NCBI GenBank assembly: GCA_016648135.1
Contig: JADDOH010001502.1
Span: 1-64,000 of the forward strand
DNA: 64,000 bases
Origin: Agrypnia vestita
Lineage: Eukaryota; Arthropoda; Insecta; Trichoptera; Phryganeidae
Direction of reading: 5' to 3'
The position numbers and the translations under genes are program-made. Positions 21,313-33,568 of the stretch are shown here, piece after piece. Position 1 is the stretch's first letter. Each line of letters opens with the position of its first letter. The notes below the pieces were generated by a model that worked only from the letters and a program-made list of their open reading frames with translations, did not search any database and was not told where the DNA came from.

Positions 21313-21954
21313 AAATATTATTTTAGTTTCTTAACCTAAAATAACCATAAGGTACAAGTAATACAAAAAAAAAACTCATTCCGTTTTCAAAATAAATATG
21401 ATTTCAAAATTGTTATTAAATAATACGAAAACATTGAGTACATGTTTTTTTAAATAATATACCTAATCTAAATTGAATTTTTTTAAGTATTGCACTTTAT
21501 TGAAAATTGAAACTATTAATTGAATCCATTACCTGCTATATCGCATATATCATTGGTTTAATCATTAATCCAAATATATTATTCTCTACGTAACACTGTC
21601 CGTCACCAACGCTACCAGAATGCTCCAATAATAATGACCAATGCTACGTATTTGCAATTTCATACCAAATAAATATATTCTGTGTTTCACAGTATTATGT
21701 GGAACTCCGCTAATTCTAAATTCAAGGAAACAAAAAGAAAATCGTCACGCGATAATAAATCTTATGATAAAAGCCATTAATTTTACGAAAAACGCATACG
21801 TTTTTTGCACGCATTTCGAAAACGCAATAGTTATTATGCTAATGTAAATTTCAATTACTACAGTACCTGATAGTGACATGTTTGCTGTTTTCACTTGCGA
21901 ATAAATCCAATTATTAATCCCTTTCTTTTAACTTGTAGCGTCTGCGGTTTATTG

Positions 21955-22195
21955 TCTGCCGAAATTTTGGATCGATTTTTAACCCTTTTCCTGTAATCCA
22001 ATCGAGCTGAAACTTTGCAGGGAGACTCGTGGCGACGATAAAAATGATCTATCAAATTTTAGTTTTAAAAAATGTAATAATTATAGTATAATTTTGGATT
22101 TTTCGAAATTTTAATGTTTTTTTCAAATTGGAATCGATGCAAATAAGTAATAAGCCCGACACGTGCAGTAAGCATGAAACCTGATTGATATTTTT
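21955..22195 (-). repeat. Inverted copy of the 16850-17080 repeat
   Basis: Reads as the reverse complement of 16850-17080, including ATCCAATCGAGCTGAAACTT and GACTCGTGGCGACGATAAAA. Same family, about 5 kb away, opposite orientation. Confidence 0.65.
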
Positions 22196-22539
22196 GAATT
22201 TGTGGAAGGCTTCTTCAATCTTTATTCGATTTCAAATTTCGATTACGCCTTTTTTCCAATACACAGCACAGTTATTAGAAATATAAATATAATGGTCCAC
22301 AAATACGTGAAATAATAAGTCGATAATAACTTCTTCCAAAGAAACTTAAACATTTTAACCACAGAAAGAGAGTTATTAGAAAAAATAATAGAACTAAAGC
22401 GGAAATTAGAAAAGTGAAAAATAATTTTTAAATAAATTTGAAAATTTTTATAGCACCGTTTAATGACGTAGATCATCTCAAAGCCGGATGATCATTTTGT
22501 ATGTTATGTAAAATCAGGCTCGACTGAATGAAATAAATT

Positions 22540-22700
22540 ACAGACGTCTCAGAGAGACGTAGCTATTTATATGGAATAGCATGTATAGAAGACTTTATTG
22601 GGAGTCCAGATGGCTTACGACCTGTCTTGCCTGGCTTTACCCAATGAAATGTTCACGGTTCTACCCAACAACAACCACACACCTATCAAATTTTACGAAG
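22540..22700 (+). repeat. Dispersed repeat 'TCTCAGAGAGACGTAGC' copy
   Basis: A diverged member of the family listed at 10725: it has the GACGTCTCAGAGAGACG start, AGAAGACTTTATTGGGAG and GGCTTACGACCTG. No coding content. Confidence 0.5.
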
Positions 22701-22789
22701 TTCTATATATACCTACCTTGTGATGTGAATTCTCAACCTATAGGTCTGTAGTAAAAATTAAGATAAGAGCAAGGGTTTTAAACCAAACC

Positions 22790-23320
22790 GTTATCTATGT
22801 ATCTGTGATTTTATCATAATTTTTTCATCTAATCTTTTAGCTAATAAATACTATGTAAAATACAAATCTTATAATAATTTTAGAAAAATCTTATGGAACT
22901 CATTATTTAAAAAAAAGAGTTCATCTACTTTATTTACTCTTGGTCATATAGAAACAGACCACAGTTTTAAAAAAGATAATTCCTCTTTTATAATAATGTA
23001 AACACTTAATAATTTAAACAAATTCTTTAATTGCCAGCTTTAGAACAAAAAAATAAAATCAAAAATAAATATATTCTACAAAATAATGGCACTCAGTAAC
23101 TCACCTTTACTAACGATGTTCTCTTCCCCCTCTTCCTACCTTTCCTCTTCCCCTTCCCACCTTCCCCATCCCCCAAAGCCTGCCCTACTAAATACTATTC
23201 TTAATGCACTGATCTACAATCGTTAAAACACCTCTTAGATCTATCACTCTATCAACATTCAGAAACATCCTCTTTACATTTGTATTATTATTATATATAT
23301 ATATATATATATAAAAGTTA
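22790..23320. repeat. AT-rich block, pyrimidine tract and AT microsatellite
   Basis: 22790-23100 resembles an AT-rich retroelement 3' region with no frame. 23107-23200 is a C/T tract (CCTCTTCC repeats) on the plus strand. 23293-23312 is an (AT)n run. Nothing coding is supported. Confidence 0.4.
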
Positions 23321-23584
23321 TATTTTCTTCAGCACTCCAATATGCAGTCGGTACCTACCTGTAAACAATACATTAATCTTTTTAGTTTAACGTCATTAGT
23401 ATTGTTTACTTCTTACTGCGTTTCGACACAAAAATGTGTAATATTTATCGTTCCATTGTTTAACTTCATTGAATTATTAGTATTAATAAATAAAATGATT
23501 GTAGACGTTATTAAGAAGTTGGGGAAACAGTAGATTGTTTAGGAAATATGAAAAATGATTAATTTTTCTAGGAAGAATAAAAAA

Positions 23585-23655
23585 TAGGGAATCGAACCCG
23601 GAACCCGGTTAACGATTTGCTAAATGATGTTACCACGGGTTCGAGGCGGAGGGAT
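23585..23655 (-). repeat. tRNA-like (SINE-like) segment
   Basis: The minus strand contains CCGGGTTCGATTCCC, a good Pol III B-box, and a second GGTTCGAGGC-type site on the other strand. No tRNA cloverleaf can be drawn, so it is probably a SINE head relic. Confidence 0.35.
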
Positions 23656-23879
23656 ATTAAAGAAACAAATAAATTTAACTTTTAATTAATATACACACTG
23701 AACACCATCTTGGCTGGAACACAATTAGGGTAATTCTAACTGTTTCGTCACTAGAATTTTCCACAGACAGGCCGGTACTCTTTATTCGCGATGTTAGTCT
23801 TATTTTTAAAAATATCAGCGCCCTAGAGGACTTCCACATATTTTATAAAGTACAAGTATTTTATACACATTTAAGATGA

Positions 23880-23972
23880 AATATATATAATATACATAAT
23901 ATATATAGATTCTATATAGCTATATATATATATATATATATATAAGATATATATATATCTATATATATATTT
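23880..23972. repeat. AT microsatellite block
   Basis: Long imperfect (AT)n and TATATA tracts with short interruptions, self-complementary and likely unstable. Confidence 0.8.
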
Positions 23973-24899
23973 AAATAAACGGCAGTGATTAAAAAAATAA
24001 ACACAAAAAAGTAAAAACATGTTTTAAGAAATAAACGACCATGAAAACATTTTTTTAATAAACGATGAGTAATATATATATTTTAATACACGGTTATCGA
24101 TAATAAATAAAACATTTATTGAAAAAAAAAATAGAGAATAGTAATTAAAAAGAAAATTTAAAAAATAAACAATAAGTAATCTATCGCTTGTCTTTTCGCG
24201 TCAGATATTATCGATCGCAGCTGTTACACTAAAAGATGGCATCGTTATTTATATAAAGAACTTTCTTCTCGTATATTTTCACATGTTCTACCGACTTCCA
24301 GATTATTCGGAAAACACGGATTATGTGCCGCTCATTTTTGAAATTGATAACCCTCTGAACTTAATAACAAATAATATTTCCCGTAATGAATAAAATGAAT
24401 AAGTAGAAAATTTTCGTTACTTCCATACGGTTCATGAGCTTATATTGTTTCAAAATCTAATGTCCTCGTAACCGTTACGCAACCGTACAGTTATTTGATG
24501 TTAACACGAAGATCTGTGTTAACACTTGTATGCTAATTGTAGGGATACTGGTATAGAAATGCATTCGCAAGTGCAAAAAATAATCGCATGCGTAACATCA
24601 TAAGCATTGCTCGTCGGACCGTTGGATATTGTATAACATTTATAATAACTGCACACCGCGGCTGATAAACTCACATCAGACTGTGAAAACTAATGCACAC
24701 CATAAACAGACAGTTTTATATACATTGATGTATGTGGAAGGCAAAACAGACCATACGGTAATCAAATTAATTAGAATCATCGCCATCGTTGTAAACGAGA
24801 GCTAGATCTAAAGAGGGTTCAGACGGGAACGAACCGGAACGCGCGCCGCTCCATTTTTTTTTTTTAATTTTTAACGAACAAACCGTCAACAGGTTTACC

Positions 24900-25567
24900 C
24901 TAGGGTTGCCACCTTTTTTTGTGCAAACAAAGGACCTTGGTTATTAAGAAAAAAAAGTACATTGTGTTAAATAAAGTACGATTTATTTTCTTTTTAATTT
25001 TGCTTAACATACTTTTCATTACTTTTAGCAACTTTTAACAAATAATTAACTAACTGCACAGCATTTTGCAGTCTATATTATTAAATAAAAGTAAATAAGT
25101 CATTCATTTTTATCAGATTCAGAGACGCTTTGTTTTTTTCGTCTCGCCATTTGCTATTCGTTACAGAAAAAACTCTATAAAACCAATTAATCGTATTTTA
25201 ACTGCACTCAATCCGCCTTACACAAAACAAACAAGAATTTTTTACAATGACATTGACTATGTTGACATTTGTGGTAAGGTTGCATTAAAAAACGAGCGTT
25301 TATGTGGTAACCACCACAGGGTATATCGTCAATTATCGAACCTATTCGGCAACAATCGATATCGTCATCGACCCCGGCAACTCTCTCGTTCCGTTTTACG
25401 CAAAAATTTCTACGATCAACTTTTTTTTGTATGTTATAAGTAAAATGAATCCCAGAGAAATCAAATCATGCGAAATAAAGTATTTTCGCGTACTTTATTG
25501 TTCTCAGAGTATAATTACCCGAAATAACGTACAATACTTTATAATAAAGTACGGGTAGCAACCCTAG
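24900..25567. mobile_element. hAT-like MITE with CTAGGGTTGC ends
   Basis: CTAGGGTTGCCACC at 24900 and GGTAGCAACCCTAG ending at 25567 are inverted repeats; ends resembling CAGGGTTGC are common in hAT-related elements. The 668-bp interior repeats AAAGTAC/GTACTTT motifs near both ends and has no transposase. An 84-codon frame at 25304-25558 runs into the right end and is not considered a gene. No 8-bp target duplication was found. Confidence 0.55.
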
Positions 25568-25599
25568 TTATAACTGACCCTAAAAGATGGTCATAGAGT

Positions 25600-26890
25600 G
25601 ACATTAAAGTACAAAGTATAAGTATTTTATGAACATTTTGAATATAATGATGTACCTTCCTATACAATTACATATCCAATTCACTTTTTATGATAAATTA
25701 ATAATAAGTGATGTCTTAATCATAAAATACATTGTAAATGATATTCAGAACGAAATAAATACTCGCAAAACAATAAATAAAATTTAGGAATGAGTTTCAG
25801 ATTAACAAGTTTTTAGAGAATTCTGTTGTTGAAGGAGGGAAAGCGCCCATGTATTTATTTGGAGTGTAGCAAAAATTTTTTTTGCCGAAAATTAATTTTT
25901 TACTTTTTAGTGGATACATTTAAATATAAGCGTGTTTTTTCTATTTTTAATCCTGATGTTATCCAGCATACAAAATCACTTCGGTAGGAAACTAAGCCCA
26001 TCTTTAACCAATTTTTCATACAAAACTTTGATTAATTATTCATAATGGATTAATGATTAATCAAGAATACGTCTGTTTGCAACATTTTAGCTCGATTGGG
26101 GATTGGAAAGCGAGTGAAATATCGATTATAAGATTCGTCTAGACAAACAGCTGAAGCTAATATAAGCATGGTAAACAGTAACGTAAGTTTCCTATTCACA
26201 AATGAAACATGTTTGCGATACGCGCTAGTAACAAAAATATGAGTTAGATTATTCATCTTGAATCTTGAACGAAGATATGCACCATAAATCTGTTGTAAGT
26301 GGATATAAAATATTGACTGCCACCCATAGATTACAGCAACGTAGCGAGAATGCGTGAAATGAATTATGTGCATAAACAGGTGGATCGCATCTACTACTCA
26401 TTTGTTACTAATGGCGCGTGCACACGGTTGAAACTTACTCGAGATTCGTCTCGAATCTTGCGTAAAGGATAGTACAGAATTCAGAACAAAGCCAGTTGTT
26501 TTTCGAAATCTATTGTATGTGCGCAGAGCCAAATGAGCGACTGGGCTGTCCCAAAGCATTACTTAATAATGTGAATGTATAATTTATATAAATATTTTTG
26601 TGTCTTATAGTTGACTGTAGTTGAATGAGCTATTTATTATACCCAAAAAAGTGATGTAATCTTTTTTGTTTTTCACTCATTTTACGTATTATAGGATGTT
26701 AACCGTTTTAATGGCATATGCGTATAATAGATTGTTACTACATGCCACTGGTACTTGCTGTAAACCAATGAAAGGATATCGGAGTGATGGCAAAGGTTGC
26801 TTTAAATAAAACGTTCGTATTTTCGGATCACTTTTTTTTTCATTTCATTACCAATAAATCGACGTTTATTGGACAAAAAAAAATTGTTTG
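25600..26890. other. AT-rich stretch, no gene supported
   Basis: The only long frame is on the minus strand at 26050-26373 (107 codons). It has a hydrophobic stretch (LTLLFTMLILASAVC) like a signal peptide, but its C-terminal part overlaps a dispersed repeat related to 16850 and 21955, so I leave it uncalled. 26865-26870 (AATAAA on the minus strand) may end the transcript with the 27092-27187 exon. Confidence 0.3.
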
Positions 26891-27091
26891 ATACATATAC
26901 ACAAAATACATATAAATAAAGGATAACATGTAACAAGTCTCTCGTCCACTACCTACCTCGCTAGATATATAGAAATACCTGTTCTGAAGTAGGTAGCTTT
27001 TTTAAAAATCATTTTATCACCTTAGATCGACATATAATAAATAATTATTTTGAAAGAAGGTAGGTTACAGTAAAAGCCAAGAGCAAAAATA

Positions 27092-27187
27092 TTAAAGTAT
27101 CCTATTGGTGCAACTTCCCATCAATTTTTCCATAGATTTTTTTGGTGTAGATGGACGTTTGGAGTTGCTAGGACCAGCGTCCAGCGT
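27092..27187 (-). CDS. Small terminal coding exon
   Basis: A strong acceptor ATCTGTTTCAG/ACG (27188/27187) opens a 31-codon frame that begins TLDAGPSNSKRPSTPKKSME and ends CTNRIL before TAA at 27092-27094. It enters in phase 0. The sequence is Ser/Pro/Lys-rich, like a disordered C-terminal tail. AATAAA lies at 26865-26870 on the same strand. It could be an alternative last exon of the same minus-strand gene as 20234-20500, or of the gene with the 43390-43548 exon, whose donor is also phase 0. The linkage is inference. Confidence 0.4.
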   Translation of the reverse strand, partial: TLDAGPSNSKRPSTPKKSMEKLMGSCTNRIL

Positions 27188-27897
27188 CTGAAACAGATGA
27201 ATTTTTAAATTATTTTTTTTAAACATAAAAATTTAAGTCAATTTTTTTAACATAACAGGCGATTGTAAAAATCGAAATAATAGAAACTTTTGTTAACGAC
27301 AACAAATTAAATTTATAATTTACTGCCTACGCTGCCGAATCTCCGAGACGAGACATCGAAGTCTCATCTATGTAAACACAACATAAGACAAGTAGGTACC
27401 TACAGCTCACGCGTAAATCGCATAAATGTTAACTTTTTATAGTGTGATGGAGGTCTGCATGTGATCAATGCATAATTCGCTATTGTTGCAGATATGTTTT
27501 GTTGCACGTTTAGACGTTTTATAGAAAGGTAAAATGTTTCGCTTGAGCTGCGCACGTAGATGGGGATTCCAGAGTAAAGAAATTACACTCGGTTGGTTTT
27601 GTATTTTTTCTAAAAAAAATGCAAGTGGTTTCATCACATTGTTACAACAATATGATGAATCATCGGGCAGTGAACAGTGTAAATGTAGTTAACATCAATA
27701 TAATGATATAATGGGAGATATTGATTTATTGGGAGAAACTGATACGGGAGCTCCAGCTAAGACAAATACCATGCAAAACCATACCCGATTCATGAAAATG
27801 TATGCTAATGTACCTACATATGTATTACATTTTGATTATTCGGTGCGTGATATAAAATATAGTATGTTGATATTATATAATATAATAATGTAAACTA

Positions 27898-28110
27898 GAG
27901 AGGTATGGCATAAGAGGAGTTGTAAATGACTTATATAGAGATTACTTGAGTACTAGAACACAATTAGTTAAATATAATGGATGCTATAGTATTGCAAAAT
28001 GTGTTAAAATAGGGGTTCCCCAAGGAACAATCATAGGTCCGTTACTTTTCTTGATGTATATCAATGATTTATTTGGAGTAGTAAATAAAAAACAATATGT
28101 CACTCGTATG
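27898..28110 (+). pseudogene. LINE reverse transcriptase fragment
   Basis: The plus frame includes GIRGVVNDLYRDYLSTRTQL and then GVPQGTIIGPLLFLMYINDL, the motif B/C region (xGxPQGxxxGPLLFxxYINDL) of jockey/CR1-like reverse transcriptases. The YADD box that should follow is missing; sequence after LFGVV is unrelated. Only about 70 codons of the RT are left, so it is dead. Confidence 0.7.
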
Positions 28111-28182
28111 GACACTTTATTATCGTTGATTAACATGTATTTAACATTCCATCCAATTCTCGTACGTAGTATTTATCATATA

Positions 28183-28341
28183 TAGGGCTATTTGTAAAAC
28201 ATTAATAAACTCAAAGGACTATATTCCTGCCTTGATTATGAGTCGAAAATGTTCAAACTATTATAGTTTGAACATTTTCGACTCATAATCGAGGCAGGAA
28301 TATAGTCCTGCGAGGTTATTAATGTTTTACAAATAATCCTG
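28183..28341. mobile_element. Near-perfect palindromic derivative of the CAGGGT MITE
   Basis: Left arm (from TAGGGCTATTTGTAAAAC) and right arm (to CAAATAATCCTG) pair almost completely. The centre AACTATTATAGTTTGAACAT is a direct turn. It corresponds to the two termini of the 43753-44277 MITE joined with the middle removed. Confidence 0.7.
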
Positions 28342-28749
28342 TGTATTTATTTCACCAACAAGGTACTTCACTCGATTATATCGCTTCGCGATTTCATGAC
28401 TGGTTACCATGGGCGTCGTCTCGCGGCTCATGCATATTTCGCACTGATACGAAAACTTAACTTGTGTCGCGGCCTATTTCCGTATTTGTACCCGAAAATG
28501 CTGCCACTTTCGTACTTTACAGATTAATCTAGTGTCTAGGAGGAGGTTCTCGTTGCTTCTCGGTTGTACCAGGCGTTTCTAGACGTTTCTCGAAGGTGTG
28601 GGTGTAGATCACCCTACATTGTTATAGACCGTTCTCGATCCTTCGATACTGTTGTGACATATTGCAGGGAATTCGGGCAGTGCGCAATTTATTTTGCTTG
28701 CAATTCCGTGGCATTATTTTTATCTAGTACTCTTTTAGTCTAATTTAAA

Positions 28750-28945
28750 ACTAGCTGTAACCCGTCAAAACTGACGGTACTTTTGCATGTCGGTTCCTCA
28801 GGAATAAGTTACGAGTATACAAAAAAAAAAGAAAAAAAGAAAAAAGTAAATAAAAAAGAAAAAAGAAGAAAAAAAAAGGAAAAAAAATTCGGACGGACAG
28901 ACAACGAAATGATTATAATTGGGATAAAATAAATAGCAGTGATTC
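28750..28945 (+). repeat. ACTAGCT-type dispersed element, second copy
   Basis: It starts ACTAGCTGTAACCCGTCAAA with the hairpin CCGTCA/TGACGG, has an A-rich low-complexity core (28818-28888), and ends in the GGACAGACAACGAAAT shared with 9451-9730. A further head-only copy (ACTAGCTATAATTCGTCAAA) is at 29334. Confidence 0.55.
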
Positions 28946-29584
28946 AGGGGCCGGATGTTCAAAATGCCAGATATCCCCAGCCTGTTCATGAGACTTGGAG
29001 TCTTCGATTACTGGATCGTCAGGTTGCAGATCGTGAGCCACCAGACCGTGGCGGGAAAAGTCTCGATTTCAAACACGATACTTGTGGAAAAGTCTCTTTT
29101 ATTGTATCAATTTTGCGAAATAAAAAAAGAAAGTACTTAAATTGTTCAAAACCGTGACATTGCAGACGGTATCTGCATGTTGTATCTCCTTATTCTCACT
29201 CAGATCACGTGACATTGTTTTATTATGAATTATGTGGATATGAATATAATTTGAACATGTTTTTTTATAAATATTTTAAACATTCCTTGTTAGGAAAACA
29301 CTGTTTATTTTTCATTCGACAATTATTGCTATACTAGCTATAATTCGTCAAAAATTACGTACTTTAAATGTTTGAATTTCAGCTTTACACTAAATTGGTT
29401 ATTCTACGTCCTACTGATAAAATACAAACAAATTAAAACAAATTCCAATAATATAGATACCTCATTAGTGACATCTGTATTAGATTGAGGGAATGTAAAA
29501 AACTTTAGACGCAGGTGGCGCTAATGTTAATTACAACACATATGTGAAACGGGTTGTAAAACTAAAATATTTACAACTTTTGAT

Positions 29585-29765
29585 TTTTGATAGACGTGGT
29601 TTTCTATCATGGGTGGAAACGGTGAACGTTACATTGTGTAAAGTGATCACTTAAGCCAGCTGTAGGATAGGTTGTAAGCCCTATGAACACCCAAAGACTT
29701 CCTTACTTACTTTCCCATTAAAAAATATAATTTCGTCTGTATAAGACATCTACAATATATCTAAA
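29585..29765 (-). repeat. Dispersed repeat copy (family of 10725)
   Basis: Minus-oriented copy with GTGATCACTTAAGCCAGC, TATGAACACCCAAAGACTTC and the GTATAAGACATCTA end. No coding content. Confidence 0.55.
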
Positions 29766-30127
29766 TTAAAACAAATAATTCTCTTATATGAAACTGCATA
29801 TTTTAATTTTCGGATTTGTTTTTTAAAATATGTTTGAAATTTCATTTATCTCAAAGTTTCCTCAATAGCTTCAGTTTTTCTCAAAATATCAAATAAAATT
29901 TAACGTGCAATCTTAGTACCTATATTATAGGAGTTAAGCGGATGAACAGCACCGTCTAGTAGCGCTTGTGACGGTCATTATAACAGAGAAAATATACAAA
30001 AAATGAAATTCATTAAAAAAACCTGAACCTATGCATAAAAACATAAAAATGCAAAATGGCGCAAATAATGATATAAAGTAATAATGTGGTATAAATAGCA
30101 AAAAATGCATAATTCTCTATGTGACAA

Positions 30128-30170
30128 TGTCTGTCACTACCACAGAAAATTCTGTGGTAATGACAGACTA
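30128..30170. other. Short strong hairpin
   Basis: GTCTGTCACTACCACAGAA is followed after two bases by its near-complement, a stem of about 19 bp with one mismatch. Possibly the core of a small foldback element. No target duplication was found. Confidence 0.5.
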
Positions 30171-30779
30171 CACTACGCTGCGCTGGATGGCGCTGTTCTC
30201 ACACAGCCTTTGCTTGCTGCCGAAGTATTGTATAAAGTAAAAAAGTACTTCATTTTTTTACGTTTTATAGCTAATAATAGAATAATCCCGCCAATTGCTA
30301 TGTACGTGCGAAATGGCGTATCTAAATTCGTCCCTTTTTGTATGGATATTTAGTATTTTTCTAATTTCTTTACCATAAAAAGTGTACCCTGCAACATGCT
30401 GCCATCTTATATATTTTTAAAATGCTTCTACATTGTACTTTGTTATCACATATATGGACGATCTATCAGAGTCATTAATAGCCTGTTGATAATCTGTATG
30501 ATAAAAATAAAAGATTTTATGAAAATATTTAGAAAAATTAACTTTCTACTTTTGTTACCCAATAACAATAATAATCATTGGTCATCCGAGACTAAACATA
30601 AGTACCTACCAACCTCACGATTACCACAACATGAAGATTACTATTACAATGCCTTTCGCTTTACCAAAATTTGAACAATTCGTTTCACAACGCCTATTTT
30701 AAAATAATGGACACATTTTTTGAAATTAATATTATAACTTCAATCAATGTTGCCATTTTTAAATTTATCGGTACACATT

Positions 30780-31300
30780 TTTGGTTTCGGAACAGTGGGC
30801 GGTTCACGATTTTCGATTAGGTACTCTCGGCAGCGCGCACCTGCGTAATTCGCCCGGCTAGAAACCGCGGCAAGTTTTACATATTTGCCAAACGTAAATA
30901 TAATACACGCGCAATGTTGCCTTCGGGTAGGTAAGTACTCGTAATTAAACAATCACATGAAAGATACCGTGTCGGCACAAGCGTATCCGTTCTCCACCAG
31001 GCCGGTTAGTCATATTTTTCTCCTCTCCGTTTGACAGTTTCAGTTTCAAAACATAGTCGCGAAACGTAGCTGGCCGCGTGCGGCGCGGTGTCGGCCATGC
31101 AGTTGCGAGATTGACGTTTCAGATCGAAGATTTGAAAAGAGAACTTTCTTGCTGTCGTTAGTCGATTGCAATTGTTTTATTGCTTGGTCGGTAATCAAAG
31201 TTACGAGAGATTATCATTTGAATAAACTTTTCTGTGATGTTATTATTTGTTGTGCAGTGACGTGGTAGTGCATGTGTGTGTGTGCAAATATTGGTACGTA
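30780..31300. promoter_or_regulatory. CG-containing, GC-richer block: candidate promoter/5' exon
   Basis: This stretch has many CpGs in an otherwise AT-rich window, with runs such as GGCCGCGTGCGGCGCGGTGT near 31075 and a TCAGTTT initiator-like site near 31039. Plus-strand donors such as ATTG/GTACGT near 31291 could end a non-coding first exon. There is no long ORF. It may be the start of a gene whose coding exons lie outside the window. Orientation is uncertain. Confidence 0.3.
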
Positions 31301-31449
31301 AAACGTTTCATGAAAAGTTATGAAAAACTGTGCGCATATTATTACGTATCTGTTTATTTTAAGTTTTCCAACACTAGTATTCGTTTAGCAACGATTGCTT
31401 ATCGTCGGTACTCGAGAATTGTAATTGCAGATATTTTAAAGTAAATATA

Positions 31450-32780
31450 ATATAGTCATAGTAAACGCCTCGTTATATTTTATCAGCGATTGTTTTGAGT
31501 TGGTTGCTGTTTACGCGTACATATGTGAACGTTTGAATAATGTCTTGTTGTTCGGTTAGTTTATAAAAAATATAATGTGAAATCATTTCACTTGAATATT
31601 AAGTATTGTCACTTTATTTTCTCAAGTTAAACAAAGTTAATCGTCATAAATATTAATGTTTTTGATAATAAATAGGTAATTATTTTAGAAATTGTTACAC
31701 TGTGGTAATATTATTCAATTATTATTAATAAACCTAAAATTATACGCTTTATAACGTAATTTAATTAATATGGTATTGATTATTATTTAAGAGAAGGATG
31801 AACCGCTAAACTTTTAATTACCTTATGTCCTTCTCTCATATCTGCATTATTCCATGATATGTAACGAATTTATTTGATCTTTCACAGTTTCTGATCTTTC
31901 GTTTGAGCTAAGGCAAATGATGTTCTCGAACCGGTGTGATAAAATATTTATTGCTTAAAGGATAGATTTTTTAATTAAATACATAAAAGTAATCTCATAT
32001 TTTATAAATTTTTTTCGGTAATTTCGAACACTAGAATGATTATGGAAAACGTCAAATAATAAATGCTTTAATTTAATTCCAAAGTAACAGTTTATTCTGT
32101 TTTTGTTTCGATCGTTCGGATTATTTATAAATGTGATTACAGATGAAATAAAAGAATTTTGATAAAAAATGAAGAGCTCTGCTTTATCTCCTGCCGATAG
32201 TACATCTCTGTATATTTATATACACCGGCACCTATATCTTTTGTCGGTCCTACAACGGTTCTGCGGAATAACTAACTTTCAAGGTTGATTTATGTAGTGC
32301 AAAAACAATCAATTTGTAGTTTGTCAAAATTGATTACAACAAATGATATGTAATAGTTCTACTAGTTATGGTTTTGTAACTTAATATTTGATGGCCCATT
32401 TATATCAGTAATTCGTCGAAAGATAAAGACTGCACACTTATTTGTTGTTTCTTTGTGTCGGAATAAATATTATATTATAGTATATTGATCTTTAGAGTAT
32501 ATATAGAGTCTATCGCACTTTGTTACCTAGAGCTTTGTGAAATTTTTTGAGCAGTTGCGCGTTGAATAAATTCATATAAAATTAATCAAATCGATAAAAT
32601 GTACATGCCGTTACATGCACAAGTGCATGGTTCGTTTAACTCGAGAGATATGAAGATGGCAAACAAGAAACTGGTCTGGCTACAGCTTTCCCTAAGTAAA
32701 GTTAGCAATGTTGGATAATAATAATTAGCAGTGATCGGCAAACCTCTAAAACAAAAGTGCTAAATATGCCTTGTAAATTA
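31450..32780. other. AT-rich, no feature recognised
   Basis: No open frame of note, no repeat with a second copy here, and no structured RNA seen. Confidence 0.3.
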
Positions 32781-32789
32781 TTGATGGTT

Positions 32790-33160
32790 TTTGTGTTTAA
32801 TTTGTAGAACTCCATATTTATTTTTAGCGAAATTTAAAATAAATTAAAACTTATTAATTATTATCAATGAAATTTAAAATGAATTAAATTTAATGAATAT
32901 TATTATTATTGAAATTGAAAACAGATTAAATTTTAATAAATATTAAAGTTTTATAATATTTTAAGTGTTACAGCTGTTTCGGCTTGCAAGACCATTATCC
33001 CGCAGAACTTAATAATAATATTTATTAAAATTTAATTTGTTTTAAATTTCAATAATAATAATATTCGTTAAATTTAATTAATTTTAAATTTCATTAATAA
33101 TAATTATTAATATTTAATTTACTTTAAATTTTGCTAAAAATAAATGCATTGTAAAGTGAT
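32790..33160. mobile_element. Type 3 hammerhead-related foldback
   Basis: Left arm (TTTTTAGCGAAATTTAAAAT onward) and right arm (to ATTTTGCTAAAAATAAAT) pair around a centre near 32970-33010. On the minus strand the centre holds a degraded core: a site like TTGATAA or GGATAATGG in place of CUGANGA, the stem GGTC...GCC around CTTGCAA, then GAAACAGCTGT, where ACAGCTGT is palindromic as in minimal stem III. A partial copy in plus orientation is at 37719-37860. Confidence 0.5.
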
Positions 33161-33338
33161 CTAAAAGTTATTTAGAATAAGATATTTTAACAATTAATTG
33201 ATATGAAAAATATTTCAGACTTTTAATTATTTAATAATTCAAGGATTTTTTTTATAAATTAAAATAAGGACATAAATGTCTTTAAAATAATCTCATTCAT
33301 TTACGTAAATCACACCATGTTTTTATTTTATGTTTTAA

Positions 33339-33524
33339 ATAGAGACGTGAACACGGACTACGTGTCACATCAATATTCTTACAATTTTCAAAACTAAGAT
33401 AAACGCTTGTGCTATAAAATAGGTCTGACTTGAAAATAGGACTAACTTCCTGTCTGGAGTGAGGTTCGAACCCGCGACCTTTGGATCACGAGGCGAGAAT
33501 CCTAACCACTAGACCAAAAAACTA
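33339..33524 (-). mobile_element. tRNA-derived SINE, most complete copy
   Basis: Read on the minus strand: A-box region TGGTCTAGTGGTTAGGAT, then TCGCCTCGTGATCC and the B-box GGGTTCGAACC, a SINE body with AGTTAGTCCTATTTTC, and an end near GTCACGTCTCTATTT-like sequence. The head has the length and internal promoter of a tRNA but no pairing acceptor stem, so it is a SINE and not a tRNA gene. Copies: 16655, 33569 and 63945. Confidence 0.7.
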
Positions 33525-33568
33525 CTAAAAGTAATGTGTGGTAACATTTTACTTCTTTCTTTCTTGCA

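Noticed and set aside
26050..26373. 107-codon minus ORF with signal-peptide-like hydrophobic stretch
   Set aside because: Its C-terminal part overlaps a dispersed repeat related to 16850 and 21955, composition is AT-driven, and no splice or promoter context supports it.
28798..28989. 63-codon minus ORF rich in Phe
   Set aside because: Translation of an A-rich low-complexity core in reverse; not a protein.
33440..33520. Possible tRNA gene (minus strand) with A- and B-boxes
   Set aside because: No acceptor-stem pairing, and the same head is attached to a repeated body at other loci; it is a SINE.
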